From contig JAVCDC010000137.1 of NCBI GenBank assembly GCA_030765135.1, positions 1 through 51,197 on the forward strand: 51,197 nt of DNA. Direction: 5' to 3'. The notes under the pieces were generated by a model. The model saw nothing but the letters and a program-made list of their open reading frames with translations, was not told the origin of the DNA and made no database searches. The stretch comes from Candidatus Tritonobacter lacicola. GTDB taxonomy: Bacteria; Auribacterota; Tritonobacteria; Tritonobacterales; Tritonobacteraceae. The position numbers were made by a program, and so were the translations under genes. Positions 25,115 through 33,339 of this stretch are shown piece after piece (the stretch's first letter is position 1; each line of letters begins with the position of its first letter).

Positions 25115-26392
25115 TTATGGGTACAGCCCACGGTCCTTCGCGGCATCGGCTACCCTGCCGACGCCGAGCATCAACGCCGCGATTCTCATGTCCACCTTGT
25201 GCTCCTCCATGATACGGACCACTTCTCGGAAGGCGTTTACCATCACCTTCTTGAGCTTCTCGTTCACCTCGCTCTCCTCCCAGAAGTAGGACTGCAGGCT
25301 CTGGACCCACTCGAAATAGGAGACGGTTACGCCGCCCGCGTTGGCCAGGATGTCGGGAACAACCAGGATTCCCCTCCTGTGGAGGATGGCGTCCGCCTTC
25401 GTCGTCGTGGGACCGTTGGCCCCTTCTATGATGACCTTCGCCCTTATCCTGCCGGCGTTTCTCTCGGTAATCTGGCCCTCGATAGCTGCCGGAACGAGGA
25501 TATCGCATTTCAACTCCAGGAGCTTACTGTTGCTTATGTTCTTCGCGCCCTTGAAATCCCTCATGCTCCCCGTCTTTTTAACGTGCTTGATCAACCGGGG
25601 AATATTAAGCCCCTCGCGGTTGAAAACGCCCCCATCCACGTCCGAGACGGCTATGATTACGGCTCCCTTGTCATAGAATATACTCGCGCAGTTGGAGCCG
25701 ACGTTGCCGAACCCCTGGATGGCGATTGTCGCGCTCGAAAGATCCATGCCCGTGTAATCGGCCGCCTCCTCCGCTATATAAACGACCCCCCTACCCGTGG
25801 CCTCGAGCCTTCCCCTTGAGCCGCCTATGCTGATAGGCTTCCCTGTGACAACGCCCGGGACCGAGTGGCCGGCGTTCATGCTGAATGTGTCCATAATCCA
25901 GCCCATCACCTCCGGGTTGGTATTGACGTCGGGGGCGGGGATGTCCCTGTCCGGCCCGATGATGATGCCGATCTCGCTGGTATAGCGGCGGGTAACCCGC
26001 TCGAGCTCGAAGCGCGAGAGCTTTGACGGGTCGCAAACGACCCCCCCCTTCGCACCGCCGTACGGGATATTAACGATCGCCGTCTTCCACGTCATCCACA
26101 TGGCGAGCGCCGTCACCTCGTCGATATCCACCTCCGGGTGGTAGCGGATGCCGCCCTTGCAGGGTCCCCTCTCCATGCTGTGCTGGACCCTGTAGCCTTT
26201 GAAGACCCTGAGGTGTCCGTCGTCCATCCTTATGGGTATTGCGACCTGGAGGACCCTCTGGGGATACTTGAGCTTCTCGTGCAGGTCGGGGTCCAGCTTT
26301 AGCTTCCGGGCAGCAATATCGAGCTGCCGGAGGGCCATTTCCAACGGGTGAAACTTCGCCTTCCCGGTACTTTTTTCCTTCGCCATTATCAA
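25115..26392 (-). CDS. gdhA: Glutamate dehydrogenase (Glu/Leu/Phe/Val family)
   Basis: A 425-residue NAD(P)-dependent enzyme catalysing glutamate to 2-oxoglutarate plus ammonia. The substrate domain has K103 (MTWKTAIVNIP) and the catalytic K115 in YGGAKGGVVCDP. The dinucleotide fold carries AIQGFGNVGS. The C-terminal EGANGPTT and DILANAGGVTVSYFEW are canonical. It is closest in layout to the hexameric class of about 420 residues. Alternative start: residue 3 Met. GGGGG before the start is a plausible ribosome site. It provides reductant and 2-oxoglutarate that can meet the methylmalonyl-CoA route at succinyl-CoA (inference). Confidence 0.94.
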   Translation of the reverse strand: MIMAKEKSTGKAKFHPLEMALRQLDIAARKLKLDPDLHEKLKYPQRVLQVAIPIRMDDGHLRVFKGYRVQHSMERGPCKGGIRYHPEVDIDEVTALAMWMTWKTAIVNIPYGGAKGGVVCDPSKLSRFELERVTRRYTSEIGIIIGPDRDIPAPDVNTNPEVMGWIMDTFSMNAGHSVPGVVTGKPISIGGSRGRLEATGRGVVYIAEEAADYTGMDLSSATIAIQGFGNVGSNCASIFYDKGAVIIAVSDVDGGVFNREGLNIPRLIKHVKKTGSMRDFKGAKNISNSKLLELKCDILVPAAIEGQITERNAGRIRAKVIIEGANGPTTTKADAILHRRGILVVPDILANAGGVTVSYFEWVQSLQSYFWEESEVNEKLKKVMVNAFREVVRIMEEHKVDMRIAALMLGVGRVADAAKDRGLYP

Positions 26393-26949
26393 CCCCCTCG
26401 TTTACGCAGTTGGTTAGAATTACTTCTATCTTGAGATACAGCTGGATTATAGCTCAAGACGCCCTCCCTTTCCAGCACTCGCTTAATTCATAAAACGTGA
26501 AGCGTATCTCGTAAATCGTCGTTCGTATTCCTTTGAAAAAAGAATTAAAAACGGAACCACGGATTAAGCGGATTATACGGATTTAAAACATGCTCAATTG
26601 CTATGATGACCTCACAATCTGCAATTGCTTTTCGGGAACTGGAACAAGCTAGTTTAATCAGTCTTAACAGACTAGGTTGTTAATCCGTTAAATCAGTATC
26701 CGTCAATAAGCCGGATTTTCAATAATCCGCGGTTTATTTCTTCTCAGTTTTCTCTGTATGTTTTCTTCCGCGGGAGTGACTTCTTCTGTTTGTTCTTTCC
26801 ATTGAACATTGGTTATTGGTTATTGAATATTGGTCATTTCATGCTGTCGTTTTTCGTCCTTTGTCCTCTCGTTTGAATGCTGTCTGGAAATTTGTCGAGG
26901 GCAGTGATAATTGCCAGAAGCTAAGCTGTTATGATAATATCTGCACGTC
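26393..26949. repeat. Long composite repeat block upstream of the NCS1 permease
   Basis: 557-bp gap without a supportable gene. It contains AAAACGTGAAGCGTATCTCG (about 26496), GGAACCACGGATTAAGCGGA (about 26553), the CAATTG module (ATGCTCAATTGCTATGATG), TCTTAACAGACTAGGTTGTTA, and the closing AATAATCCGCGGTTTATTTC. Then come the words GGTTATTGGTTATTGAATAT (about 26813). It is the most complete forward copy in the window. The last 100 bp (26850-26949) show no recognisable repeat and may hold the permease promoter. Confidence 0.75.
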
Positions 26950-28272
26950 ATGGCTCGAGTCGATCCGGATTATCCTCTCGCACACGTCCCTAAGGATGCA
27001 CGGAAAGGGCTCGCCTCCATTTCCGTCGTCCTCCTGGGATTCACGTTTTTCTACGCGACGATGTACGCCGGGGCGAAGGTCGGCTCCTCCTTCAGGTACT
27101 GGCCCGACCTCTATCTGGTCCTCCTCTGCGGGAGCCTGATCCTGGGCTTCTACGTGGCCGCACTGTCGGCCATAAGCGCCAAGACGGGTCTCACGACCGT
27201 CCTCCTGGCACGCTACAGCTTCGGCGACTGGGGGTCGAAGATGACGGACTTAGTCCTCGGTGGGACACAGCTCGGCTGGTTCGGGGTCACCGTGGCCCTC
27301 ATGGCGAAGCCCTTCACCGCCTGGCTCCAGGAGGCCGGCATCCTGCACGCCGGGTGGAACAACACGACGGTGATGGTATTAATGTGCCTCCTATGGGCGT
27401 TCCTCCACAGCCTGACGGCCTACTATGGGTACAAGGGGATGGAGGCACTCTCCTTCATCGCAGTTCCGTTGATTGTGATACTGGGATGCCTGATGGCCGT
27501 AAAGGCTTTCGCCTACGCCGACGCGCAGTTCGGCGGTGTGGAGAACATCCCCGTCAAGGGGACTCTTGGCTTCGGCGCCGCGGTGACTCTCATTGTGGGG
27601 ACCTTCGCCAGCGGAGGAACCCAGGCCCCGAACTGGGCGCGCTTCGCGAAGAACATGAGGACGGCCTTCTGGGCGGCCCTCATCGCTTTTCTAATAGGGA
27701 ACGGCCTGATGCTCTGGTTCGGCGCCATAGGCGGGAACATCTACAACCAGCCCGATTTCGCCGAGGTACTGAAGATACAAGGCTTCCTCGGCCTCGGCCT
27801 CATACTCCTCGTCCTGAACGTCTGGACGACGAACGACAACGCGGCCTACGCCTTCGGCGTAGCAGGAGCGAACATGCTCCGCTACCCCCGCAAGAAACCC
27901 TTTATAATCTTCTGCGGAATCTTTGGCTTTATCATAGCCATAAGCGGGGCGTATTCCATCGTGCTCACGTGGATGACGGCGATGGGAATTTTCATACCGC
28001 CCGTCGGCGGCGTTCTCCTGGGCGACTACTTACTCGTCTGGAGATGCAGACTCCCGCGCCTGGAGAGCGTGCGCTTCGCCCGCTTCCGGCCCAGCGGCAT
28101 CTTAGGCTACGTCCTCGGGGTCGCGGCCGCCTACTACAGCGAAAGGCACGATTTTCTCATACCCGCCCTCAATGGTATCCTGGTCGGCGGCATCTCGACC
28201 GCTCTCCTTTACTACCTCTTTCGCGCTCTCGGTTTCAAAGGCCACACAGTCTCTGAAGATCCTCGCAGTTAA
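26950..28272 (+). CDS. NCS1-family nucleobase permease (CodB-like)
   Basis: A 440-residue inner-membrane transporter with about 12 hydrophobic segments. N-terminal PLAHVPKDARKGLASISVVL and the segment GGTQLGWFGVTVALMAKPF are typical of the NCS1/CodB group. Known substrates in this family are cytosine, allantoin, hydantoin and similar nucleobases; the exact one cannot be read here. It is the first plus-strand gene of the transport/catabolic region, supporting uptake of a nucleobase or ureide. A fragment of its 3' end, including the stop region, recurs at about 31976-32014. Confidence 0.85.
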   Translation: MARVDPDYPLAHVPKDARKGLASISVVLLGFTFFYATMYAGAKVGSSFRYWPDLYLVLLCGSLILGFYVAALSAISAKTGLTTVLLARYSFGDWGSKMTDLVLGGTQLGWFGVTVALMAKPFTAWLQEAGILHAGWNNTTVMVLMCLLWAFLHSLTAYYGYKGMEALSFIAVPLIVILGCLMAVKAFAYADAQFGGVENIPVKGTLGFGAAVTLIVGTFASGGTQAPNWARFAKNMRTAFWAALIAFLIGNGLMLWFGAIGGNIYNQPDFAEVLKIQGFLGLGLILLVLNVWTTNDNAAYAFGVAGANMLRYPRKKPFIIFCGIFGFIIAISGAYSIVLTWMTAMGIFIPPVGGVLLGDYLLVWRCRLPRLESVRFARFRPSGILGYVLGVAAAYYSERHDFLIPALNGILVGGISTALLYYLFRALGFKGHTVSEDPRS

Positions 28273-28329
28273 CCACCCTGCCACCTGAACACTATTGCCC
28301 CTTTGCCTATTTTGTGGTAAATTTAAAAT

Positions 28330-31300
28330 ATGAGGACGTTCCCCTCCATCCTCGTCAGCATCTTCCTTGTAGCGTTGCTCTCCAGCCCTCTCTACGCCGC
28401 CGTCTGGATTCAGGAGGAGAGTGGAACGGACCACGCTCTCAATGCCGTCCACTTCACCGACATAAACAACGGCTGGGCCGTGGGAAATTACGGCACGATC
28501 CGTCACACGACGGACGGAGGAGCCACCTGGATTCCTCAATCCGCGGGGACTTCAGATCACTTAAACAGAGTACAATTCGTAAACGGCAATCTCGGTTTTA
28601 TCGTAGCGAGGGATGCTAAAAGGGTCTATAAGACCACCAACGGCGGCTGGTCCTGGACGACAATCGGACTTCCGGCATCGTATGACACCCCTGTATTGTA
28701 TTTCTTCGACGAATTCAATTGGATATCGGCTTGCAGGCAAAATCAATCAATATATATCTATAAAACAACGGATGGTGGCTGGACGTGGCATCAGAAATAT
28801 CAATATGGAACCTATGGAACGAACTGGGTCGATGATATCGACTTTTTTGATTCTTCTCACGGCTATTGTGGAGGTAGTACCTACACTATGCGCTGGCCAG
28901 TTGCTAGAATTTTCGCGACGCACAACGGTGGAGAAACATGGACACAATGTTCAACCCCGGGCTCATCTCAAGGTGGTATCATGAGTATCGATTGCGTCGG
29001 GCCGTATGACGTATGGGCCGCCTCCAGAGGTACAATTGATGGCGAGCAGTATTATACTATCCACTCAACTGACGGGGGTACCAGCTGGTCTCTGGGGTTT
29101 TGGGAGGCTACCCCCGGGTCCTGGTTTGATTCACTTGACTTCGTCTCATCCGAAACCGGCTGGGCGGTTCCTTTTCATGCTGGGACTGTATACTACACTA
29201 CAAACGCTGGTTGGAATTGGGATGTGCAACCATCTGCCACAAACAATCTCAACGACATTTTCTTTCTGGATGTTGACCACGGCTGGGCAGTAGGAGACAA
29301 CGGTGCCATTTCCCGGTACGAGGCTCATCCCTACAACGCGCAGTTTATCGACCAGCGCTATCCCCTCTCCATGACATCGGGCAGTACGGTCAATGCCTGG
29401 ATCAAGTACAGGAATACGGGCATACTTAAATGGACTGCCGGCGTCACCAAGCTGGGCACGACCGAGCCGCGCGACCGGGCGAGCGCCTTCCAGCACGGCT
29501 CCTGGGAGGGGCCTAACAGGCCGTGCGTCGTCCAGGAGGACGTCCCTCCCGGCGGGACCTACACCTTCGGCTTCACCCTGCAGTCGCCCGTCGTGGGAGA
29601 CCAGACGACCTACACCGAGCACTGGGGCCTCGTCGAGGAGGGCGTCGATTGGTTCGGCCCTCCCGACGACGCCGTCTCCTTCACCATCGTCGTCAATCAC
29701 GATGCCCCGGCAGGGCCACAGGTCCCCCTCGCCGTCTTGAAGGACTTCTCGGGGGACCTTAACCTCTTCCTCTACAACGTCCCGGCGGAGGGCGACTACA
29801 CCGCCTTCCAGGCCGCGGCCAGGAACCAGCCGGACGCGGCCTGCGACTTCTGGCAGGTCCCCTCGGGCAACGATACCTCCACCCTCGCGGCACTCGACAT
29901 CGACGGAAACGGGACGGACGAGCTGGCCCTCCTCAAGACGAACGGCGGCGACCAGAACCTCTTCATCTACAACGCTCCCATCGGGAGGGACAGGAGCTAC
30001 TGGGATGCTCTCGCCCGGAACCCCTCACCTCTCGCCCGCGACTTCTGGTTCATACCGGCGGGCAACGACATCCTCATGCTGGCAAACGCGGGGAACATCG
30101 ACGGCACGGACGGGGACGAGCTGGCCGTCATGAAGAGGCAGGGTCCCGTCGACTGCAACCTCTACCTCTACAGGAGCCCCGCGCCCGGCGACTGGTCCTG
30201 GTGGGACGCCTTCTCACGGAACCCCTCTCCCCTTGCAAAGGACCTGTGGATGATCCCCTCGGGGAACGACGCTGCCGCCATGGCGGGGATCGACACGACC
30301 GGCGGGGGCCTAAAAGACCGCCTCCTCGTCCTGCGGGAGACGATGGGCGACCAGAACCTCTACCTGTGGAACGTGCTGGCGGCGGGAGACTGGACCTACT
30401 GGGACGCTCTTGCCAGGAACCCCTCCCCCGTCGCGAGGGACTTCTGGGCCGTTCCATCGGGGGACAATGTGTTGCTCATGACCTGCGCGAACGTACCGGG
30501 TGGAGAGGTTTTCGACGGGGTCCTCGTCGTGAAGGAGACGGGCGCCGACCACAACCTCTACGTCTACAACGGCCCCAGGCCCGGCGACTGGACCTACTGG
30601 GACGCGAACGCGCGGAACCCCTCGCCCCTCGCCAGAGACTTCTGGCTCATCCCGCGTTACAACAATACAACGGCCATGACGGCAAACAGGGGGGCGGCAA
30701 CGTGGACGCCGACAATGACGCCCACCATCACCCAGACCCCCACTATCACGCTTACACCAACTATCACGCAGACGCCAACTATCACGCTTACACCCACCAT
30801 CACACAGACACCCAGCACCACGCCCACACCTACTATAACCGTTACACCCGATCCGCGAGGTCCCTGGCCAATGTTCCGCCATGACGCAAGACGCACGGGA
30901 CAGAGTCCTTACAGGGGCACCCTCGCCGCGGAGCTGAGATGGAGCTATATAACCGGAAATGATATCCTGTCATCTCCTGTCTTCGGCCCGGAAGGTAAGG
31001 TGTACGCAGGCTCGCGGGATGATAAACTTTATTGTCTGAATTCCAATGGTTCCTTAGCATGGACCTTTAACACCGGAGATAGGGTCATATCCTCACCAGC
31101 TATATATTCTGATGGGAGTGTCTGTATTGGAACGTACAATAACATTATCTTTGGCCTCCACTCTGACGGCTCTTGGAAATGGCAGTACAAACCATTAGGA
31201 TTCGGCGATATCGAGTCCTCACCGGCCATAGATTCCGGGGAGAGGGTGTACTTTGGCTCAAATGATCATCGTTTCTACAGCCTCAACTCTGACGGCTCTT

Positions 31301-31893
31301 TTGCATGGAGCTATGGAAGTGGTTGGGCTATCCGTTCTTCACCAGCTATAGGTACAGACGGTAAAATATACGTGGGCTCACAAGATAACCATTTCTACAG
31401 CCTGAACGCGGACGGCTCGCTGTATTGGAGCTATGCACGCACGCAAGATTTTGATTCTTCGCCGGCTATAGGTTCTAATGGTAAAGTTTATACAGGCTAC
31501 AGCAGTGCCATCTACTGCTTCGACCCCGATGGTTCTATTGTATGGACCTACAACAGCTACACAGGCGGGGACTGCACTTCCCCGGCTATAGGTTCTGACG
31601 GGAATATATACGGAGCCATAAATAAAGTACTCTACTCCATCAGCTCAAACGGCTCATTCCTGTGGTCCTTTCAAACCGGAGATTATATTGATTCTTCAGC
31701 GGCCCTGGATTCTGACGGGACGGTGTATATTGGCTCGGGAGACAATCGCCTTTACAGCATTAGTTCTGATGGCATCTTGATATGGTCGTATATAACAGGA
31801 GATCAAATTACTTCCTCCCCTGCCATAAGCAGTGACGGCACGATCTGCGTTGGGTCGTATGACGATAGGGTATATGCAATTCAGGCTAATTAG
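28330..31893 (+). CDS. Giant modular secreted protein: Ycf48-like propeller, NBR1-like Ig, novel repeats, TP linker, PQQ propeller
   Basis: 1187 residues with a signal peptide at 1-23. Order: (a) residues 25-340, BNR/Ycf48-like blades (NGWAVGNYGTIRHTTDGGATW). (b) About 335-455, a domain resembling the NBR1 next-to-BRCA1 Ig fold (WIKYRNTGILKW, VPPGGTYTFGFTLQSP). (c) About 465-795, five units of about 66 residues with the recurring words DQNLFIYN, NPSPLARDFW and IPSGND. I do not recognise this repeat. (d) About 798-840, a Thr-Pro linker (TPTITQTPTITLTP). (e) 845-1187, a PQQ-type propeller ([14 protein letters not shown]). Base composition changes with domain: the first and last propellers are AT-richer, part (c) strongly GC-rich. 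Probably a cell-surface adhesin or scaffold. Confidence 0.82.
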   Translation: MRTFPSILVSIFLVALLSSPLYAAVWIQEESGTDHALNAVHFTDINNGWAVGNYGTIRHTTDGGATWIPQSAGTSDHLNRVQFVNGNLGFIVARDAKRVYKTTNGGWSWTTIGLPASYDTPVLYFFDEFNWISACRQNQSIYIYKTTDGGWTWHQKYQYGTYGTNWVDDIDFFDSSHGYCGGSTYTMRWPVARIFATHNGGETWTQCSTPGSSQGGIMSIDCVGPYDVWAASRGTIDGEQYYTIHSTDGGTSWSLGFWEATPGSWFDSLDFVSSETGWAVPFHAGTVYYTTNAGWNWDVQPSATNNLNDIFFLDVDHGWAVGDNGAISRYEAHPYNAQFIDQRYPLSMTSGSTVNAWIKYRNTGILKWTAGVTKLGTTEPRDRASAFQHGSWEGPNRPCVVQEDVPPGGTYTFGFTLQSPVVGDQTTYTEHWGLVEEGVDWFGPPDDAVSFTIVVNHDAPAGPQVPLAVLKDFSGDLNLFLYNVPAEGDYTAFQAAARNQPDAACDFWQVPSGNDTSTLAALDIDGNGTDELALLKTNGGDQNLFIYNAPIGRDRSYWDALARNPSPLARDFWFIPAGNDILMLANAGNIDGTDGDELAVMKRQGPVDCNLYLYRSPAPGDWSWWDAFSRNPSPLAKDLWMIPSGNDAAAMAGIDTTGGGLKDRLLVLRETMGDQNLYLWNVLAAGDWTYWDALARNPSPVARDFWAVPSGDNVLLMTCANVPGGEVFDGVLVVKETGADHNLYVYNGPRPGDWTYWDANARNPSPLARDFWLIPRYNNTTAMTANRGAATWTPTMTPTITQTPTITLTPTITQTPTITLTPTITQTPSTTPTPTITVTPDPRGPWPMFRHDARRTGQSPYRGTLAAELRWSYITGNDILSSPVFGPEGKVYAGSRDDKLYCLNSNGSLAWTFNTGDRVISSPAIYSDGSVCIGTYNNIIFGLHSDGSWKWQYKPLGFGDIESSPAIDSGERVYFGSNDHRFYSLNSDGSFAWSYGSGWAIRSSPAIGTDGKIYVGSQDNHFYSLNADGSLYWSYARTQDFDSSPAIGSNGKVYTGYSSAIYCFDPDGSIVWTYNSYTGGDCTSPAIGSDGNIYGAINKVLYSISSNGSFLWSFQTGDYIDSSAALDSDGTVYIGSGDNRLYSISSDGILIWSYITGDQITSSPAISSDGTICVGSYDDRVYAIQAN

Positions 31894-32097
31894 CCTGCAA
31901 CAACGCCGACTCCTGCGTGACCTAGCGCTCTCACGCGGACGCCCACCATCATGAATACGCTACTATCCCAACGAATTTAAAGGCCACACCGTCTCTGAAA
32001 ATCCTCGCAAGTAACGAACTTGCGGGAACGTCCGGGGGGGGCAGTGTTTTCGACGGGGTTTTTCTCGTGAAGGATGACAGCGCCGAGGTAGGATCGC
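31894..32097 (+). pseudogene. Duplication scar with decayed pieces of the permease and the giant surface gene
   Basis: No intact gene. Positions 31976-32014 closely match the last codons and stop region of the permease (28228-28273; shared AAAGGCCACAC and GTCTCTGAA). Positions 32023-32086 match 30486-30549 inside the 66-residue repeat array of the giant gene (shared GTTTTCGACGGGGT, CTCGTGAAGGA, GCGCCGA). A GCGGACGCCCACCATCAT word near 31935-31953 resembles the Thr-Pro linker coding at about 30705-30728. The pieces are out of their original order. They look like a tandem duplication followed by deletion and decay. Confidence 0.65.
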
Positions 32098-32280
32098 CTA
32101 TTCGCGCTCGAACACCTGCTGCCTGAGATCGTGGCCCACTGGTCTTTCCTCATGAGAGGCCACTACGTCCCGAAGTTTTTTAAAATCATCCCTGAGCGCT
32201 ATGAGCGTCTCTATGACGAGATTGAACTTGCTTTCCATCTCCTCCAGGAGTACTTCAAATCTTTCTTTCTCATTCGCCAT
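32098..32280 (-). CDS. Small coiled-coil hypothetical protein
   Basis: Sixty residues starting MANEKERFEVLLEEMESKFN, highly charged and entirely helical, with a heptad-like run (VIETLIALRDDFKKLRDVV). There is no signal peptide or membrane segment. The open frame allows four extra residues; I chose the inner ATG because AAGG lies 9-10 nt upstream of it. No family is recognised with confidence. Normal codon usage supports a real gene; a leftover of a larger gene is possible since it borders the duplication scar. Confidence 0.5.
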   Translation of the reverse strand: MANEKERFEVLLEEMESKFNLVIETLIALRDDFKKLRDVVASHEERPVGHDLRQQVFERE

Positions 32281-32356
32281 GCTCAACGTCATCCTTGTTC
32301 TTCGTTATCGAATTTTCACACAAATCCCGGCCTGGAGCAAAAGCATACCTAATAGT

Positions 32357-32385
32357 ACAGGGCCGCCCTGGAAGGGCGGCCCTGT
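32357..32385 (-). terminator. Strong GC hairpin downstream of GNAT-like gene
   Basis: Perfect 12-bp stem ACAGGGCCGCCC / GGGCGGCCCTGT with a 5-nt loop TGGAA, 30 bp beyond the stop codon of the gene at 32415-33140. On that strand it is followed by ACTATTAGG rather than a long U-run, so it is a hairpin terminator or RNA 3'-end stabiliser. Confidence 0.6.
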
Positions 32386-32414
32386 AATTGCAGAGAGTCG
32401 GCTATTGACTCCGT

Positions 32415-33140
32415 TTACACTAGGATCTCCTCCGGTACTCTCATCTTATCGTTCTTCTTCAGAAGTTCATCCGGGACGGGACGCTCGAGGTCGGCTTTTA
32501 CCAGGTCCAGAAGGTACTTCCTTATGACCCTGTCCCAGTAATCCTTCTTCATATAGAAGACACGGGCCCCGCCGAGCTCATGCTGGTACTCGGGCCACGG
32601 GTAGGAGGGCTGCGCCATGCCCAGGCCCCAGCGCATCCAGCCGTTGGGGCTCTCGTAAGTGGCCCACCACTCCTTTTGACCCAGTATGTCGAAAGCGTAC
32701 TGGGCCTTGGCGTAATACATGATGGCGCCTATACGCAGGCCCCTCTTGAGAGCCATGGAGTGGAGGCTGATGCTGATGTCCTCGTTGTAAAGCCTGCCGT
32801 TGGCGAAGCCAACCCACAGGCCGTCGATGAGGCCCACCAGCGTGTAGGGGTCTTTCAGCCTCTTCCTGAGCCAGCCCAGTATCTCCGAGTAGATGCGCGA
32901 ACCCACGATGTCGTAGTAATCGTGGTCTACCTTCATGACCTTGCCCACGTACTCGAGCATCATGGGGGCCTCCTCGAACTTCGCCGCGCGGATCAACATA
33001 GTGGATCCGTCCTTGAGTTTGACCATTGCCGGCTCGTAAGGCGGGATGTCCATGGGGGGCGCTTGGATAAGCGCCTCCACCTCCCGCGCGTCTATATTGA
33101 GCGTGTCCTTTGTCAGTCTTTCCGTAGGCTCAACCTTCAT
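32415..33140 (-). CDS. GNAT-fold acetyltransferase-like protein
   Basis: A 241-residue soluble protein. Residues 40-210 resemble a divergent GNAT domain: an N-terminal strand/helix KDGSTMLIRAAKFEEAPMML, a central strand VGLIDGLWVGFANGRLY, and a final MKKDYWDRVIRKYL. The acetyl-CoA-binding R/Q-x2-G-x-G/A signature is not clear, so activity is uncertain. The start at 33140 has the ribosome site GGAGG at spacing 6; an upstream extension to 33200 was rejected. It is divergent from the AtoE transporter (199-bp gap), which suggests shared control. Substrate unknown. Confidence 0.6.
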   Translation of the reverse strand: MKVEPTERLTKDTLNIDAREVEALIQAPPMDIPPYEPAMVKLKDGSTMLIRAAKFEEAPMMLEYVGKVMKVDHDYYDIVGSRIYSEILGWLRKRLKDPYTLVGLIDGLWVGFANGRLYNEDISISLHSMALKRGLRIGAIMYYAKAQYAFDILGQKEWWATYESPNGWMRWGLGMAQPSYPWPEYQHELGGARVFYMKKDYWDRVIRKYLLDLVKADLERPVPDELLKKNDKMRVPEEILV

Positions 33141-33177
33141 AAATACCTCCTTGTTTTTCTTCAAACGGGAAAGAAAA

Positions 33178-33205
33178 GTTAAATGTAAAATGACCGCCAT
33201 GTCAA
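33178..33205 (-). promoter_or_regulatory. Putative promoter for the GNAT-like gene
   Basis: On the minus strand a perfect TTGACA (33205-33200), 16-bp spacer, then TTTAAC (33183-33178), 4/6 to the -10 consensus. The transcript would start near 33171, about 30 nt before the ATG and leaving room for the GGAGG ribosome site. The 199-bp divergent gap is AT-rich and also likely holds the promoter for the AtoE gene. Confidence 0.4.
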
Positions 33206-33339
33206 GGAAAACTCATATAATTGCCCATATAATACCGAATTATTCATAAATTCCCTTTCATGCAATTGTCACTATTTGATAGTTTGAAGATTCTATAAAA
33301 TGAATAATTCTGTTTGACACCAATAGCGGGAGGTAAAGG

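Noticed and set aside
28102-28539. Minus-strand 145-codon frame opposite the permease end
   Set aside because: Antisense to two recognised genes, no domain or ribosome site.
33314-33319. TTGACA before the AtoE gene
   Set aside because: It lies only about 20 bp from the start codon, leaving no room for a -10 box and leader.
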